Shown: piece by piece, positions 1 through 7,728 of the stretch
Numbering within the stretch: the first letter of the stretch is position 1
Layout of the letters: the number at the start of each line of letters is the position of its first letter
Source of the DNA: Bacteroidota bacterium
GTDB taxonomy: Bacteria; Bacteroidota; Bacteroidia; Bacteroidales; BM520
DNA length: 64,000 bases
Direction of reading: 5' to 3'
Assembly: GCA_002748065.1 (NCBI GenBank)
Contig: PDRJ01000035.1
Coordinates: forward strand, 64,047 to 128,046
Notes under the pieces: generated by a model
Seen by the model: only the letters and a program-made list of their open reading frames with translations
The model's database searches: none
Told to the model about the DNA's origin: nothing
Translations under genes and position numbers: made by a program

Positions 1-564
1 AATCATCCCCACTATGAAAACATTGCCATTCCCATCACCGATGGGCGTCGCACCCGAAATGTGGTAGCTAACCTTCAACGATCGTACGAGAACCCCCAGA
101 AAGAGATTCCCCTTGCCATTGAAAAAAGCATCATTCTAAGCTATATTGACGAGGCGTGGAAAGATCATCTTCGGGAACTTGACGACCTGAAACAGTCGGT
201 GCAAAATGCCAGTTATGAACAGAAAGATCCATTGCTGATCTACAAATTTGAATCCTTCAACCTTTTCAAGGCCATGGTTCAAAAGATCAATAAAAGTGCC
301 GTATCCTTCCTCATAAAAGGCAACCTCCCCATGGCAGATCCCACCGTAAGAGAAGCACAGCAACCCAAATCGCTGAGCAAACAACAGTTGAAAGCCGAGC
401 GTAATGATCTACTATCCAAGGCACATAGCAACACCCAACAAAAAGAGAAAACACAACCCATAAAGGTAGGGAAAAAGGTTGGGCGTAACGATCCTTGCCC
501 CTGTGGAAGTGGGAAAAAATACAAAGCCTGTCATGGGCGTCCTGAAGCAGAACCCCTAAACTAA
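1..564 (+). CDS. secA: Protein translocase subunit SecA, C-terminal part (truncated by window edge)
   Basis: SecA is the ATPase motor that pushes unfolded preproteins through SecYEG. Only the last 187 or so residues are present; the reading frame is open from base 1, so the start lies outside the window. The segment around [21 protein letters not shown] is the conserved helical scaffold/wing region, and the protein ends in the zinc-binding SEC-C motif [20 protein letters not shown] (Cys-x-Cys-x8-Cys-His), which contacts SecB or ribosomes in other bacteria. pyrH follows after 5 bp. The family assignment is secure. Confidence 0.96.
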   Translation, partial: NHPHYENIAIPITDGRRTRNVVANLQRSYENPQKEIPLAIEKSIILSYIDEAWKDHLRELDDLKQSVQNASYEQKDPLLIYKFESFNLFKAMVQKINKSAVSFLIKGNLPMADPTVREAQQPKSLSKQQLKAERNDLLSKAHSNTQQKEKTQPIKVGKKVGRNDPCPCGSGKKYKACHGRPEAEPLN

Positions 565-569
565 CCATC

Positions 570-1277
570 ATGAAATACAACCGAATACTACTTAAACTCA
601 GTGGAGAGTCGCTCATGGGCGAGCAAGGATTTGGGATCGACCCCAAACATCTGGAGCGTTATGCCCGTGAAATTGCCACCAACGTCAAAAAAGGGATCCA
701 ACTTGCCATTGTTATTGGAGGGGGAAACATTTTTCGAGGGCTCTCTGGTACGGGGCAAGGCTACAACCGTGTACAGGGCGACTACATGGGAATGCTTGCC
801 ACCACCATCAACAGTCTGGCGTTACAAGATGCACTCACCCAACAAGGGATCGCTGTAAGACTTCTCTCCGGCCTACCCATTGAACGAATTGCTGAGGCTA
901 TGTCGGGAAAAAAAGCACAGGAATACCTGGAAAAGGGGGAAACACTCATCATTGCCGGAGGAACCGGAAATCCCTTTTTCACCACCGATACTACTTCTGC
1001 ACTGCGCGCCTTGGAAATCAATGCAGATGTCATGCTCAAAGGCACGCGCGTAGATGGCATTTACGATAGCGACCCGGAAAAAAATCCAACCGCAACGCAC
1101 TTCGAAACCATCAGCTATGAAGAGATCATTCGCCGGGAACTAAAGGTAATGGATCTCACCGCCTTTACCATGTGTAAAGAGAATAACCTCCCCATCATCG
1201 TTTTCAACATGGATACACCGGGAAATCTCAGTAAAGTGTTAGCCGGTGAAAAATGCGGAACCTATGTAGACAAGTAG
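570..1277 (+). CDS. pyrH: Uridylate kinase (UMP kinase)
   Basis: This 235-residue enzyme phosphorylates UMP to UDP with ATP, the committed step from UMP towards UTP and CTP. It has the amino-acid kinase fold signatures of bacterial PyrH: LKLSGESLMG near the N-terminus, the glycine-rich GGGNIFRG loop, and the VDGIYDSDPEKNP segment close to the C-terminal third. Length matches the family. It sits 5 bp behind secA and 39 bp before frr; the pyrH-frr pairing is widespread in bacteria. Starts at ATG without an obvious Shine-Dalgarno site, as usual in Bacteroidota. Confidence 0.98.
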   Translation: MKYNRILLKLSGESLMGEQGFGIDPKHLERYAREIATNVKKGIQLAIVIGGGNIFRGLSGTGQGYNRVQGDYMGMLATTINSLALQDALTQQGIAVRLLSGLPIERIAEAMSGKKAQEYLEKGETLIIAGGTGNPFFTTDTTSALRALEINADVMLKGTRVDGIYDSDPEKNPTATHFETISYEEIIRRELKVMDLTAFTMCKENNLPIIVFNMDTPGNLSKVLAGEKCGTYVDK

Positions 1278-1285
1278 ATTTTTCT

Positions 1286-1293
1286 TACTTTTG
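1286..1293 (+). promoter_or_regulatory. Putative Bacteroidota -7 box upstream of frr
   Basis: TACTTTTG matches the Bacteroidota -7 consensus TAnnTTTG exactly and lies in the 39-bp gap before frr. No convincing -33 TTG is seen at the expected distance, so this may be a weak extra promoter allowing frr expression independent of secA-pyrH. Confidence 0.4.
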
Positions 1294-1316
1294 TAGGGTA
1301 TTAAAAAATCATTACT

Positions 1317-1880
1317 ATGACCGAAGATGCCAAAATGGTACTGGATGAGGCCAAAGAAGGGATGCAGAATGCCCTCACATTTCTGGAAAAAGAGTACCAA
1401 AAACTACGCGCGGGAAAAGCTACTCCCGACATGCTTGATGGTGTAAAGATAGACTACTACGGTACCCTCTCCCCCATAAATCAGGTTGCAAACGTAACCA
1501 CCCCTGATCCCAAGCAGATTATCGTTCAACCATGGGACAAGAATATGCTCCCTGTCTTGGAAAAAGCGATCATGGCTGCCAATCTAGGCTTCAACCCGGT
1601 GAACAATGGTGAAGTCCTCCGAATCATTGTGCCCCCGCTCACAGAAGAGCGACGTAAGGAGATTGTGAAAAAGGCGAAACAAGAGGCTGAACAAGCGAAG
1701 GTGAGTATCCGTTCTGTCCGCAAAAGTGCCATGGATATGACAAAAGAGCTCAAAAATGAGGGACTGCCCGAAGACGATGCAAAAAAATTGGAAGAGAAGA
1801 TCCAAGAACATACCAATGATTTTTCCAAAAAAGTGGAAACAACCCTTGAGGCCAAGGAGAAAGATATCATGACCGTATAA
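1317..1880 (+). CDS. frr: Ribosome-recycling factor
   Basis: RRF, with EF-G, splits the post-termination ribosome. The 187-residue protein has the family's usual length and layout: two long helical segments flanking a beta domain that includes the conserved stretch IDYYGTLSPINQVANVTTPDPKQ and the region LRIIVPPLTEERRKE. It follows pyrH, the usual neighbour. The 168 bp after it hold only an imperfect long-loop inverted repeat (CCTCTT/AAGAGG) and no recognisable gene. Confidence 0.98.
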   Translation: MTEDAKMVLDEAKEGMQNALTFLEKEYQKLRAGKATPDMLDGVKIDYYGTLSPINQVANVTTPDPKQIIVQPWDKNMLPVLEKAIMAANLGFNPVNNGEVLRIIVPPLTEERRKEIVKKAKQEAEQAKVSIRSVRKSAMDMTKELKNEGLPEDDAKKLEEKIQEHTNDFSKKVETTLEAKEKDIMTV

Positions 1881-2048
1881 TCTTCCTCTTATCCAAAAAA
1901 CGACGTTCAACCCGAAGAGGCCAGCTACTCTAACAACGAACACTCCCAAGGAGTCCATTTATCTATTATGCTTGTAGTGGGGTGTACTTTTATCCCTGTT
2001 ATTACTGAATATTAATTCCGACATAAACGCCTTTCATTCTTATAAACG

Positions 2049-3083
2049 ATGAAAAAAGAGCTTCTACTCACTCTCTCCATATTAGTTCTTGCTTTGTGTT
2101 TCTCTGCCTGTAACGAAGAGCCTCCTCAGGAGGAGGTGCCAACCCTTGCACTCTCTACATTCCAGGCCCCCGCCCCATTTGACTGCAACACAGAAACCCT
2201 TTTCTACCACGATATTGCGTACGGTGACTTTGAACGCAACCGATTTGACCTCTTCGCCCCGGTAACAGATCATAAAACCCCCTTGGTAATCTACATCCAT
2301 GGTGGAGGATTCGCCAAAGGCGATAAGGAAGAACTCTATGACGAGCCCCTGTTCCAAACACTAATAAACCAAATACTTGACAAAAAAATTGCGGTGGCAA
2401 CCTTCAATTACCGCTTCATTGAAGCAGGTGATGGACAAGGAGTCCTCAAGTCCCTCAACGACTGCAAGAGAGGGCTGCAATTCACGAAGTATTTTGCGGA
2501 AGAGATGCACATCGATAAGGAGCGGATTATCCTGATGGGAGCCTCTGCCGGAGCCGGGACGGGACTTTGGTTAGGCTTAAGTGACAACATGGCTCTCTCA
2601 GAAGATAACGACCCTATTCTAAGGGAGTCCACACGCGTACTAGGCATCGTGGGCATCGAGACCCAGGCCAGCTACGATATTCTCAGCTGGCCCCAAAGCG
2701 TTTTCGGTGTATATGAAGAGCAGGGCATGTCTTTGGATACCTTGCTACAAACAACCGGCGAGGAAACGCTTCTGGTGTTCTATGGAGTCTCCAACATAGA
2801 GGAACTGTATACGGAAGAACTGCAAGCAACAAGAGCACGCCTGGACATGCTCTCCCTGCTATCGGAAGATGATCCTGAAATCTACCTTGCCAGCATCGTG
2901 ACCCCCAACACCTTTCCCTCCAACAAAGACGAAATACTACACCACCCTCTCCATGCAAAAGCCATCCTGGACAAAGCCACGACAAACCATGTGGCTTGCA
3001 AAGCATTTATCCCCCTAATGGGCATCAATAATACCGACAATGAAACGCCCGTAGACTTTATCATCCGAATCGCCGAAAGATAA
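2049..3083 (+). CDS. Lipoprotein, alpha/beta-hydrolase (carboxylesterase/lipase-like)
   Basis: The 344-residue protein begins with a lipoprotein-type signal (cleavage before Cys21 in FSAC, a slightly atypical lipobox). The mature part is an alpha/beta-hydrolase: the HGGG oxyanion-hole motif (IYIHGGGFAKGD, residues 81-92) is followed by the nucleophile elbow GASAG with Ser166, as in the hormone-sensitive-lipase/carboxylesterase branch. Substrate cannot be read from sequence; esters of lipids or acylated polysaccharides are plausible. It appears to be transcribed alone. The fold is confident, the biological role is not. Confidence 0.8.
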   Translation: MKKELLLTLSILVLALCFSACNEEPPQEEVPTLALSTFQAPAPFDCNTETLFYHDIAYGDFERNRFDLFAPVTDHKTPLVIYIHGGGFAKGDKEELYDEPLFQTLINQILDKKIAVATFNYRFIEAGDGQGVLKSLNDCKRGLQFTKYFAEEMHIDKERIILMGASAGAGTGLWLGLSDNMALSEDNDPILRESTRVLGIVGIETQASYDILSWPQSVFGVYEEQGMSLDTLLQTTGEETLLVFYGVSNIEELYTEELQATRARLDMLSLLSEDDPEIYLASIVTPNTFPSNKDEILHHPLHAKAILDKATTNHVACKAFIPLMGINNTDNETPVDFIIRIAER

Positions 3084-3174
3084 AACCGCCCTCTCTCCTT
3101 TTTTTCGTACCTTAGTCAACCCTTACCCACGAAGCCATCCAATGTGGCGCAGGGCACGGTTAATCTTCAAGATA

Positions 3175-4515
3175 ATGGATACACAAACACTCCTGCTGAT
3201 CTTTCTGATCCTCCTTCTAATCATAAATATAGTAATCACCTTACGTAAGGTCAAACCGGATATAAACCAGGAAAAGGTGCGGGACTCTCTCATAAAATTC
3301 GATGCCTCTCTGGAAAAAATGGAGCGATCCATAAATGCAGCATTTGCTCAACATCGAAGCGAAGCCAACCATACGGCAAAGGATCAACGGGAAGAGCTGC
3401 TCCAATCGCTACATAGTTTCAAAGAGGGATTTGACAAAAACACGCACAACCTTAACCAGCTGATAGCGGAGAAATTTAACACCTTTAGCAAACAGCAGAC
3501 TCACATAAACAGAGATACGGAACAACGCATTAAAGAGATCAAAGAGACGGTAGAAAAACAACTCAAAGAGATACGCAAGGACAACACCTACCAACTAAAA
3601 GAGATGCGAAAAACCGTTGATGAGAAACTACAAAAAACCTTACAGGAACGACTCACACAATCTTTCGAAACCGTAGGAAAACAGTTACAATCGGTACAGG
3701 AGGGGCTGGGAGAAATGAAGCATTTAGCCCAGGATGTGGGAGGCCTTAAAAAGGTGTTGAGCAACGTTAAGATGCGAGGAAGCATTGGGGAGGTCCAACT
3801 CTCCATGCTCCTGGAACAGATCCTGGCTCCCGACCAATACCAAGCCAATGTCCAAACAAAACCGGGAAGTCAAACAACGGTTGAATTTGCCATCAAACTT
3901 CCCGGAAGAGGCGAAGAAAAAGCAACCGTTTGGCTTCCCATCGACGCCAAATTCCCCAAAGACATCTACGAAAAGCTCCAGGATGCCTATGAAGAGGGCG
4001 ATTCAAATCTAGTACAAAAGGCTCGTAAAGAGCTTGACAACACTCTCCGGAAAATGGCAAAAGAGATTCACGATAAATACCTAAATCCCCCCAACACCAC
4101 CGACTTTGGGATCATGTTTCTTCCCTTTGAAGGCATCTATGCAGAGGTGGTAAAAAAAGCAACATTGCTGGAATCCCTACAGCGGGATTATAAAATTATC
4201 GTCACAGGGCCAACCACATTGGCCGCTATTCTCAACAGCCTCCAAATAGGATTTAAAACACTAGCTATTCAACAAAGGAGTAGTGAAGTGTGGAACATCC
4301 TTGGCGCAGTAAAGCATGAATTCGAGAAATTTGGGGGCATGATGCAAAAAGCCCAAAAGAATATTCGGACGGGACTCAACCAGCTGGATGATGTGATGGG
4401 CGTAAGAACGCGAGCCATTCAACGCAAACTAAATACAGTTACCTCATTGGAGGAACAACAGGCCGAAGAGATCCTACAACTGGATCATCCTCATGAGGTC
4501 ACAGACGAAGCATAA
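3175..4515 (+). CDS. rmuC: RmuC family protein (DNA recombination/inversion-limiting protein)
   Basis: About 446 residues from the ATG at 3175; an in-frame ATG at 3142 would add 11 residues with Arg just ahead of the membrane helix, so the later start is preferred. An N-terminal membrane helix (about residues 2-22) is followed by a long charged coiled coil (to about residue 190) and the RmuC core with the motif VWLPIDAKFPKDIYEKL, part of a PD-(D/E)XK nuclease-like fold. In E. coli RmuC limits inversion at short inverted repeats; exact chemistry is unsettled. A TACCTTAG box at 3108-3115 (one mismatch to TAnnTTTG) may drive it. Confidence 0.9.
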   Translation: MDTQTLLLIFLILLLIINIVITLRKVKPDINQEKVRDSLIKFDASLEKMERSINAAFAQHRSEANHTAKDQREELLQSLHSFKEGFDKNTHNLNQLIAEKFNTFSKQQTHINRDTEQRIKEIKETVEKQLKEIRKDNTYQLKEMRKTVDEKLQKTLQERLTQSFETVGKQLQSVQEGLGEMKHLAQDVGGLKKVLSNVKMRGSIGEVQLSMLLEQILAPDQYQANVQTKPGSQTTVEFAIKLPGRGEEKATVWLPIDAKFPKDIYEKLQDAYEEGDSNLVQKARKELDNTLRKMAKEIHDKYLNPPNTTDFGIMFLPFEGIYAEVVKKATLLESLQRDYKIIVTGPTTLAAILNSLQIGFKTLAIQQRSSEVWNILGAVKHEFEKFGGMMQKAQKNIRTGLNQLDDVMGVRTRAIQRKLNTVTSLEEQQAEEILQLDHPHEVTDEA

Positions 4516-4527
4516 AAAAACCACCGC

Positions 4528-5514
4528 ATGAAAACGATGAAGATATACCTCCTTTTGCTCTCTATGATAGGGCTCTATGCTTGCCATAAAGAAGATCATA
4601 CAGCCCCTCCCGACTATCCGGAAGAGATGCGTCAGTTGGTCATCAATATCAGCCACTATGCAAAAAAAAGGATTCCTCACTTTATCGTGATCCCTCAAAA
4701 TGGAGTACGCTTGGTAAGTACAGAATTAGAGCCTCACGGAACACCACATATAGACTATCTATCAGCCATTGATGGCAATGGACAGGAAGACCTTTGGTAT
4801 GGTTTTCACCACGACGATGAAGAGACTCCTGCCCATGAAACCTCCTATCTCCAAAGTTTTTTAACCATCCTCACAGAAGGAGAGAAAACCATCCTGGTAA
4901 CCGACTACTGCTCCACACCGTCAAAGATCGAAAGGGCTTATGCACTCAACGAAGAGGCGGGATATCTCTCTTTTGTAGCCACCCAAAGAGCCCTAAACAA
5001 CATCCCTCATCTCCCCTCCCCCATTCATAGGGAGAACAATATGGAGGTTTCTACTCTCTCTCAGGCTCAAAACTTCCTATACCTGATCAACCCGGCCTCT
5101 TTCTCTTCCAAAGAAGCGTTTATCCACGCCATTACGTCCACCAATTACGACCTACTCATCATGGATCTCTTCCTGGGAGAAGAAGCATTTACGGCTCAAG
5201 AGATCGCACAATTAAGAGCCAAAGCTAACGGAGGGAAACGACTGGTTCTATGCTACCTATCCATCGGTGAAGCGGAAGAATATCGGTATTACTGGAAGGC
5301 AAACTGGCTCACTTCCCCGCCCGCGTGGCTAGGAGAAGAGAACCCCAACTGGCCAGGAAACTACCTTGTCAGGTACTGGGACCCGAAGTGGCAAAAGATC
5401 CTATACGGCAGCGATCAAGCCTACTTAGACAAGATCATAAAGGCTCACTTCGACGGAGTCTATTTGGACCTTATTGATGCCTTTGAATATTACGAGGCGG
5501 CTACTCAACCCTGA
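4528..5514 (+). CDS. Lipoprotein, GH114-like (endo-alpha-1,4-polygalactosaminidase / TM1410 family)
   Basis: A 328-residue lipoprotein (signal ending LYAC, about Cys19). The C-terminal two thirds resemble the TM1410/MJ1477 and GH114 family TIM barrel: YDLLIMDLFLGEEAF, KRLVLCYLSIGEAEEYRYYW, YWDPKWQKILYG and FDGVYLDLIDAFEYY are recognisable strand-end blocks, with acidic residues where glycosidases keep catalytic groups. Predicted role: hydrolysis of a galactosamine-containing surface polymer; this is family inference. The gene starts 13 bp after rmuC and its 3' end overlaps the opposing gene by 14 bp. Confidence 0.8.
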   Translation: MKTMKIYLLLLSMIGLYACHKEDHTAPPDYPEEMRQLVINISHYAKKRIPHFIVIPQNGVRLVSTELEPHGTPHIDYLSAIDGNGQEDLWYGFHHDDEETPAHETSYLQSFLTILTEGEKTILVTDYCSTPSKIERAYALNEEAGYLSFVATQRALNNIPHLPSPIHRENNMEVSTLSQAQNFLYLINPASFSSKEAFIHAITSTNYDLLIMDLFLGEEAFTAQEIAQLRAKANGGKRLVLCYLSIGEAEEYRYYWKANWLTSPPAWLGEENPNWPGNYLVRYWDPKWQKILYGSDQAYLDKIIKAHFDGVYLDLIDAFEYYEAATQP

Positions 5515-6568
5515 TTTTTTCCACCCATTGCTGCCCCTCACTATTGAAATAGACCACAAGGTGGATTCCCTGGGTTAAATGAGAAGCATCCACCGGCATA
5601 CTCCCGGAAGCACGAGGACACTGAAGCTGAACGCGCCCCATCATATCCACAACAAAAAGTTGCCCCTTCTCTTTACAATCCCCTCTCAGAGAGATCATTT
5701 TAAGACCACTGTCGTAAACAAGGGTCACCCCCTTTTTATCCTTTCCCTCAATACCTCCGGTTCCTCCATCATTAAAAACTTCTATAATAAAGTTCGCAAA
5801 TTCCTCTCCGGCCACCAGATTTGCTGCGGTATTGGGATGAGAATCGTCACCGTTATGACTCTGTTCATACTCGTACTTCAGGCAGTTTACCTCGCCTTGC
5901 GAAGGATTCAGGTCACTCTCCGCCACGATATTAAAGAAGTCGAAGATATAGATATTGGGATGGGGTTGACCATCTTCAAATAGCCACTCATCTTTCACCC
6001 AATTCACAAACTGACGAGCTCTTAAGGCTTCCTCCGGATAGGTGGCAAGGCGATGCAGAGGAGCAAGCGTCCATACGATAAACTTTTTATGGGGAAAAGC
6101 ATCCATCTTTTCCCGCAGTGCACGATACTGCAACTTATAGTTAGCCAAACACTTATAGGGAGAAGAAATGTCAGGAACCTCCGGATCAACACCAATACCG
6201 GCACCCGGGTAACAATGTTTGTAAATGATAATCCCATATCTTTCAAGCATGGTATCCAAGCACTCAATATAGGGTTCTCCTGAATCACATGCACCATTTA
6301 CCCAAAGATTCCAATAATCGTACGGATAGTTATCCCATTCATAAGGATAATCGGGGTAGTAGACATGCTCAACCTGAAAAGAGGTTCCGTGGGTAGTATT
6401 ATACGCATCGATAATCGCTTCAACGCCTCCCTCTTGGAAAACGGCATGTCCCACAGAGTGGCTCAGAAAACGAGCCGGTTGTTGTTGCTGCGACCTTCCG
6501 GGAAAAGAGAGCAAAAGAAAAAAAAGCAATAACCACGAAAGGGCAGAGAATTTAACGAATCTATTCAT
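5501..6568 (-). CDS. Secreted SGNH-hydrolase-like protein with T9SS type A sorting domain
   Basis: 355 residues: N-terminal signal peptide, a central domain, and a C-terminal domain of about 80 residues. The central part starts with HSVG and ends with DDSHPNTAAN, which resemble SGNH block I (Ser) and block V (Asp-x-x-His). The C-terminus (VYDSGLKMISLRGDC ... GIHLVVYFNSEGQQWVEKIRVE) has the strand pattern of T9SS type A sorting domains, so the protein is probably exported by the type IX system and anchored or released at the surface. Substrate unknown. Convergent with the GH114-like gene, overlapping by 14 bp. Confidence 0.7.
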   Translation of the reverse strand: MNRFVKFSALSWLLLFFLLLSFPGRSQQQQPARFLSHSVGHAVFQEGGVEAIIDAYNTTHGTSFQVEHVYYPDYPYEWDNYPYDYWNLWVNGACDSGEPYIECLDTMLERYGIIIYKHCYPGAGIGVDPEVPDISSPYKCLANYKLQYRALREKMDAFPHKKFIVWTLAPLHRLATYPEEALRARQFVNWVKDEWLFEDGQPHPNIYIFDFFNIVAESDLNPSQGEVNCLKYEYEQSHNGDDSHPNTAANLVAGEEFANFIIEVFNDGGTGGIEGKDKKGVTLVYDSGLKMISLRGDCKEKGQLFVVDMMGRVQLQCPRASGSMPVDASHLTQGIHLVVYFNSEGQQWVEKIRVE

Positions 6569-6600
6569 AACACTCTATTTTTGAAAAATTATTAACTCCT

Positions 6601-7722
6601 TTAGGGCTCCTTTTTACCCTCATCCACTTGCATCCTGCCGGTGATACTCCTCACCACCCGAAACGCTCCAAGAAATTCCCTTGCAATAATCCGAATCACC
6701 GTATACCCGGGAATAGCCAGGATCATCCCCAACACCCCTCCAAGATCTCCAAAGATAAAAATCACTAAAAAAATTTCCAAAGGATGAGCATCCACACTGT
6801 TGGAGTAAATAAAGGGCTGAAGAATAATATTGTCAATTAGATTGCAAACAATAAAGATCGAAAGAATAATGATAGCAGTAATCCACACCTGGTCATATAA
6901 GCCCATGCTCAAAACCGTGGCAACGCCAATAGTGGTACCTACTCCTGCCCCCAGGATGGGCCCCAGGTAAGGGATCACATTCAACATCCCTCCCAAAAAG
7001 GCGATAAGAAAAGCCCCTCGAATGCCGAAAACGGTCAATCCGATACTCTCCAGGGTCATCATGGTTAGCATCTCTCCCAATAAGCCCAGGAAATAACGAG
7101 AGAGCAACCGTTTAGAATTGCGCAGCACATTGGAGACCTTTTGTGTATGCCGTTCCGGAACAAACAACATGATGCCGCTCTGAAAAAGATTTTCATCTTT
7201 AATAAAGAAAAAGGCAATAAAAAGAACAGCGAATAGTCCGATAAAGAGGCTTCCCGCCACACTCACAATATTGGATAACAAATCGCTAAAGGTGGCCAGG
7301 TTCAACAAACTCGACAGCTGTTGTTCCAGGGTGGAAATAATGCTCTCTCCCTCCGCTACAATACCGTATTTATAGAGTACCACCGTCAGATTTTCCACCG
7401 GTTCCTCGATCATGGCACCGACCTCCTCCACATCAATCTGAGCCACCACCTCCGCCTGGTCTGCCACCAACGGGATAATTAAACGAAAAAAGCCATACAC
7501 GCCCAAAAGAAGAATGATAACCGAAAGCAGCGAACTAAGCCATCGCGGGAAATGCCACCGCCTTACGTGTATCCGATCAAACTGCGAAGCAATGGGAGAG
7601 CCGATAAAGGAGAGTACCAAACCAATGATGATATACCAAACAATATTATCAAAACGCCAAACAAAAAAAACCAATAACAACAGCGACAAAACGCCAACGA
7701 TATAGCGGGGTAATGACTTCAT
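6601..7722 (-). CDS. AI-2E family transporter (PerM-like permease)
   Basis: A 373-residue polytopic inner-membrane protein. Hydrophobic segments lie at about residues 8-25, 30-50, 60-85, 150-175 and four more in the C-terminal half, which contains the family's characteristic GGMLNVIPYLGPILGAG and LVIFIFGDLGGVLGMILAIP blocks. Members export small molecules; TqsA exports AI-2, others act in Na+/H+ exchange, so the substrate is unassigned. It lies directly downstream (6 bp) of the DUF5686 gene and is probably co-transcribed with it. Confidence 0.87.
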   Translation of the reverse strand: MKSLPRYIVGVLSLLLLVFFVWRFDNIVWYIIIGLVLSFIGSPIASQFDRIHVRRWHFPRWLSSLLSVIILLLGVYGFFRLIIPLVADQAEVVAQIDVEEVGAMIEEPVENLTVVLYKYGIVAEGESIISTLEQQLSSLLNLATFSDLLSNIVSVAGSLFIGLFAVLFIAFFFIKDENLFQSGIMLFVPERHTQKVSNVLRNSKRLLSRYFLGLLGEMLTMMTLESIGLTVFGIRGAFLIAFLGGMLNVIPYLGPILGAGVGTTIGVATVLSMGLYDQVWITAIIILSIFIVCNLIDNIILQPFIYSNSVDAHPLEIFLVIFIFGDLGGVLGMILAIPGYTVIRIIAREFLGAFRVVRSITGRMQVDEGKKEP

Positions 7723-7728
7723 TGAGAA

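Noticed and set aside
3142..3174. Upstream start for rmuC at 3142
   Set aside because: It would put a basic segment ahead of the membrane helix that is not typical of the family; the ATG at 3175 directly opens the helix.
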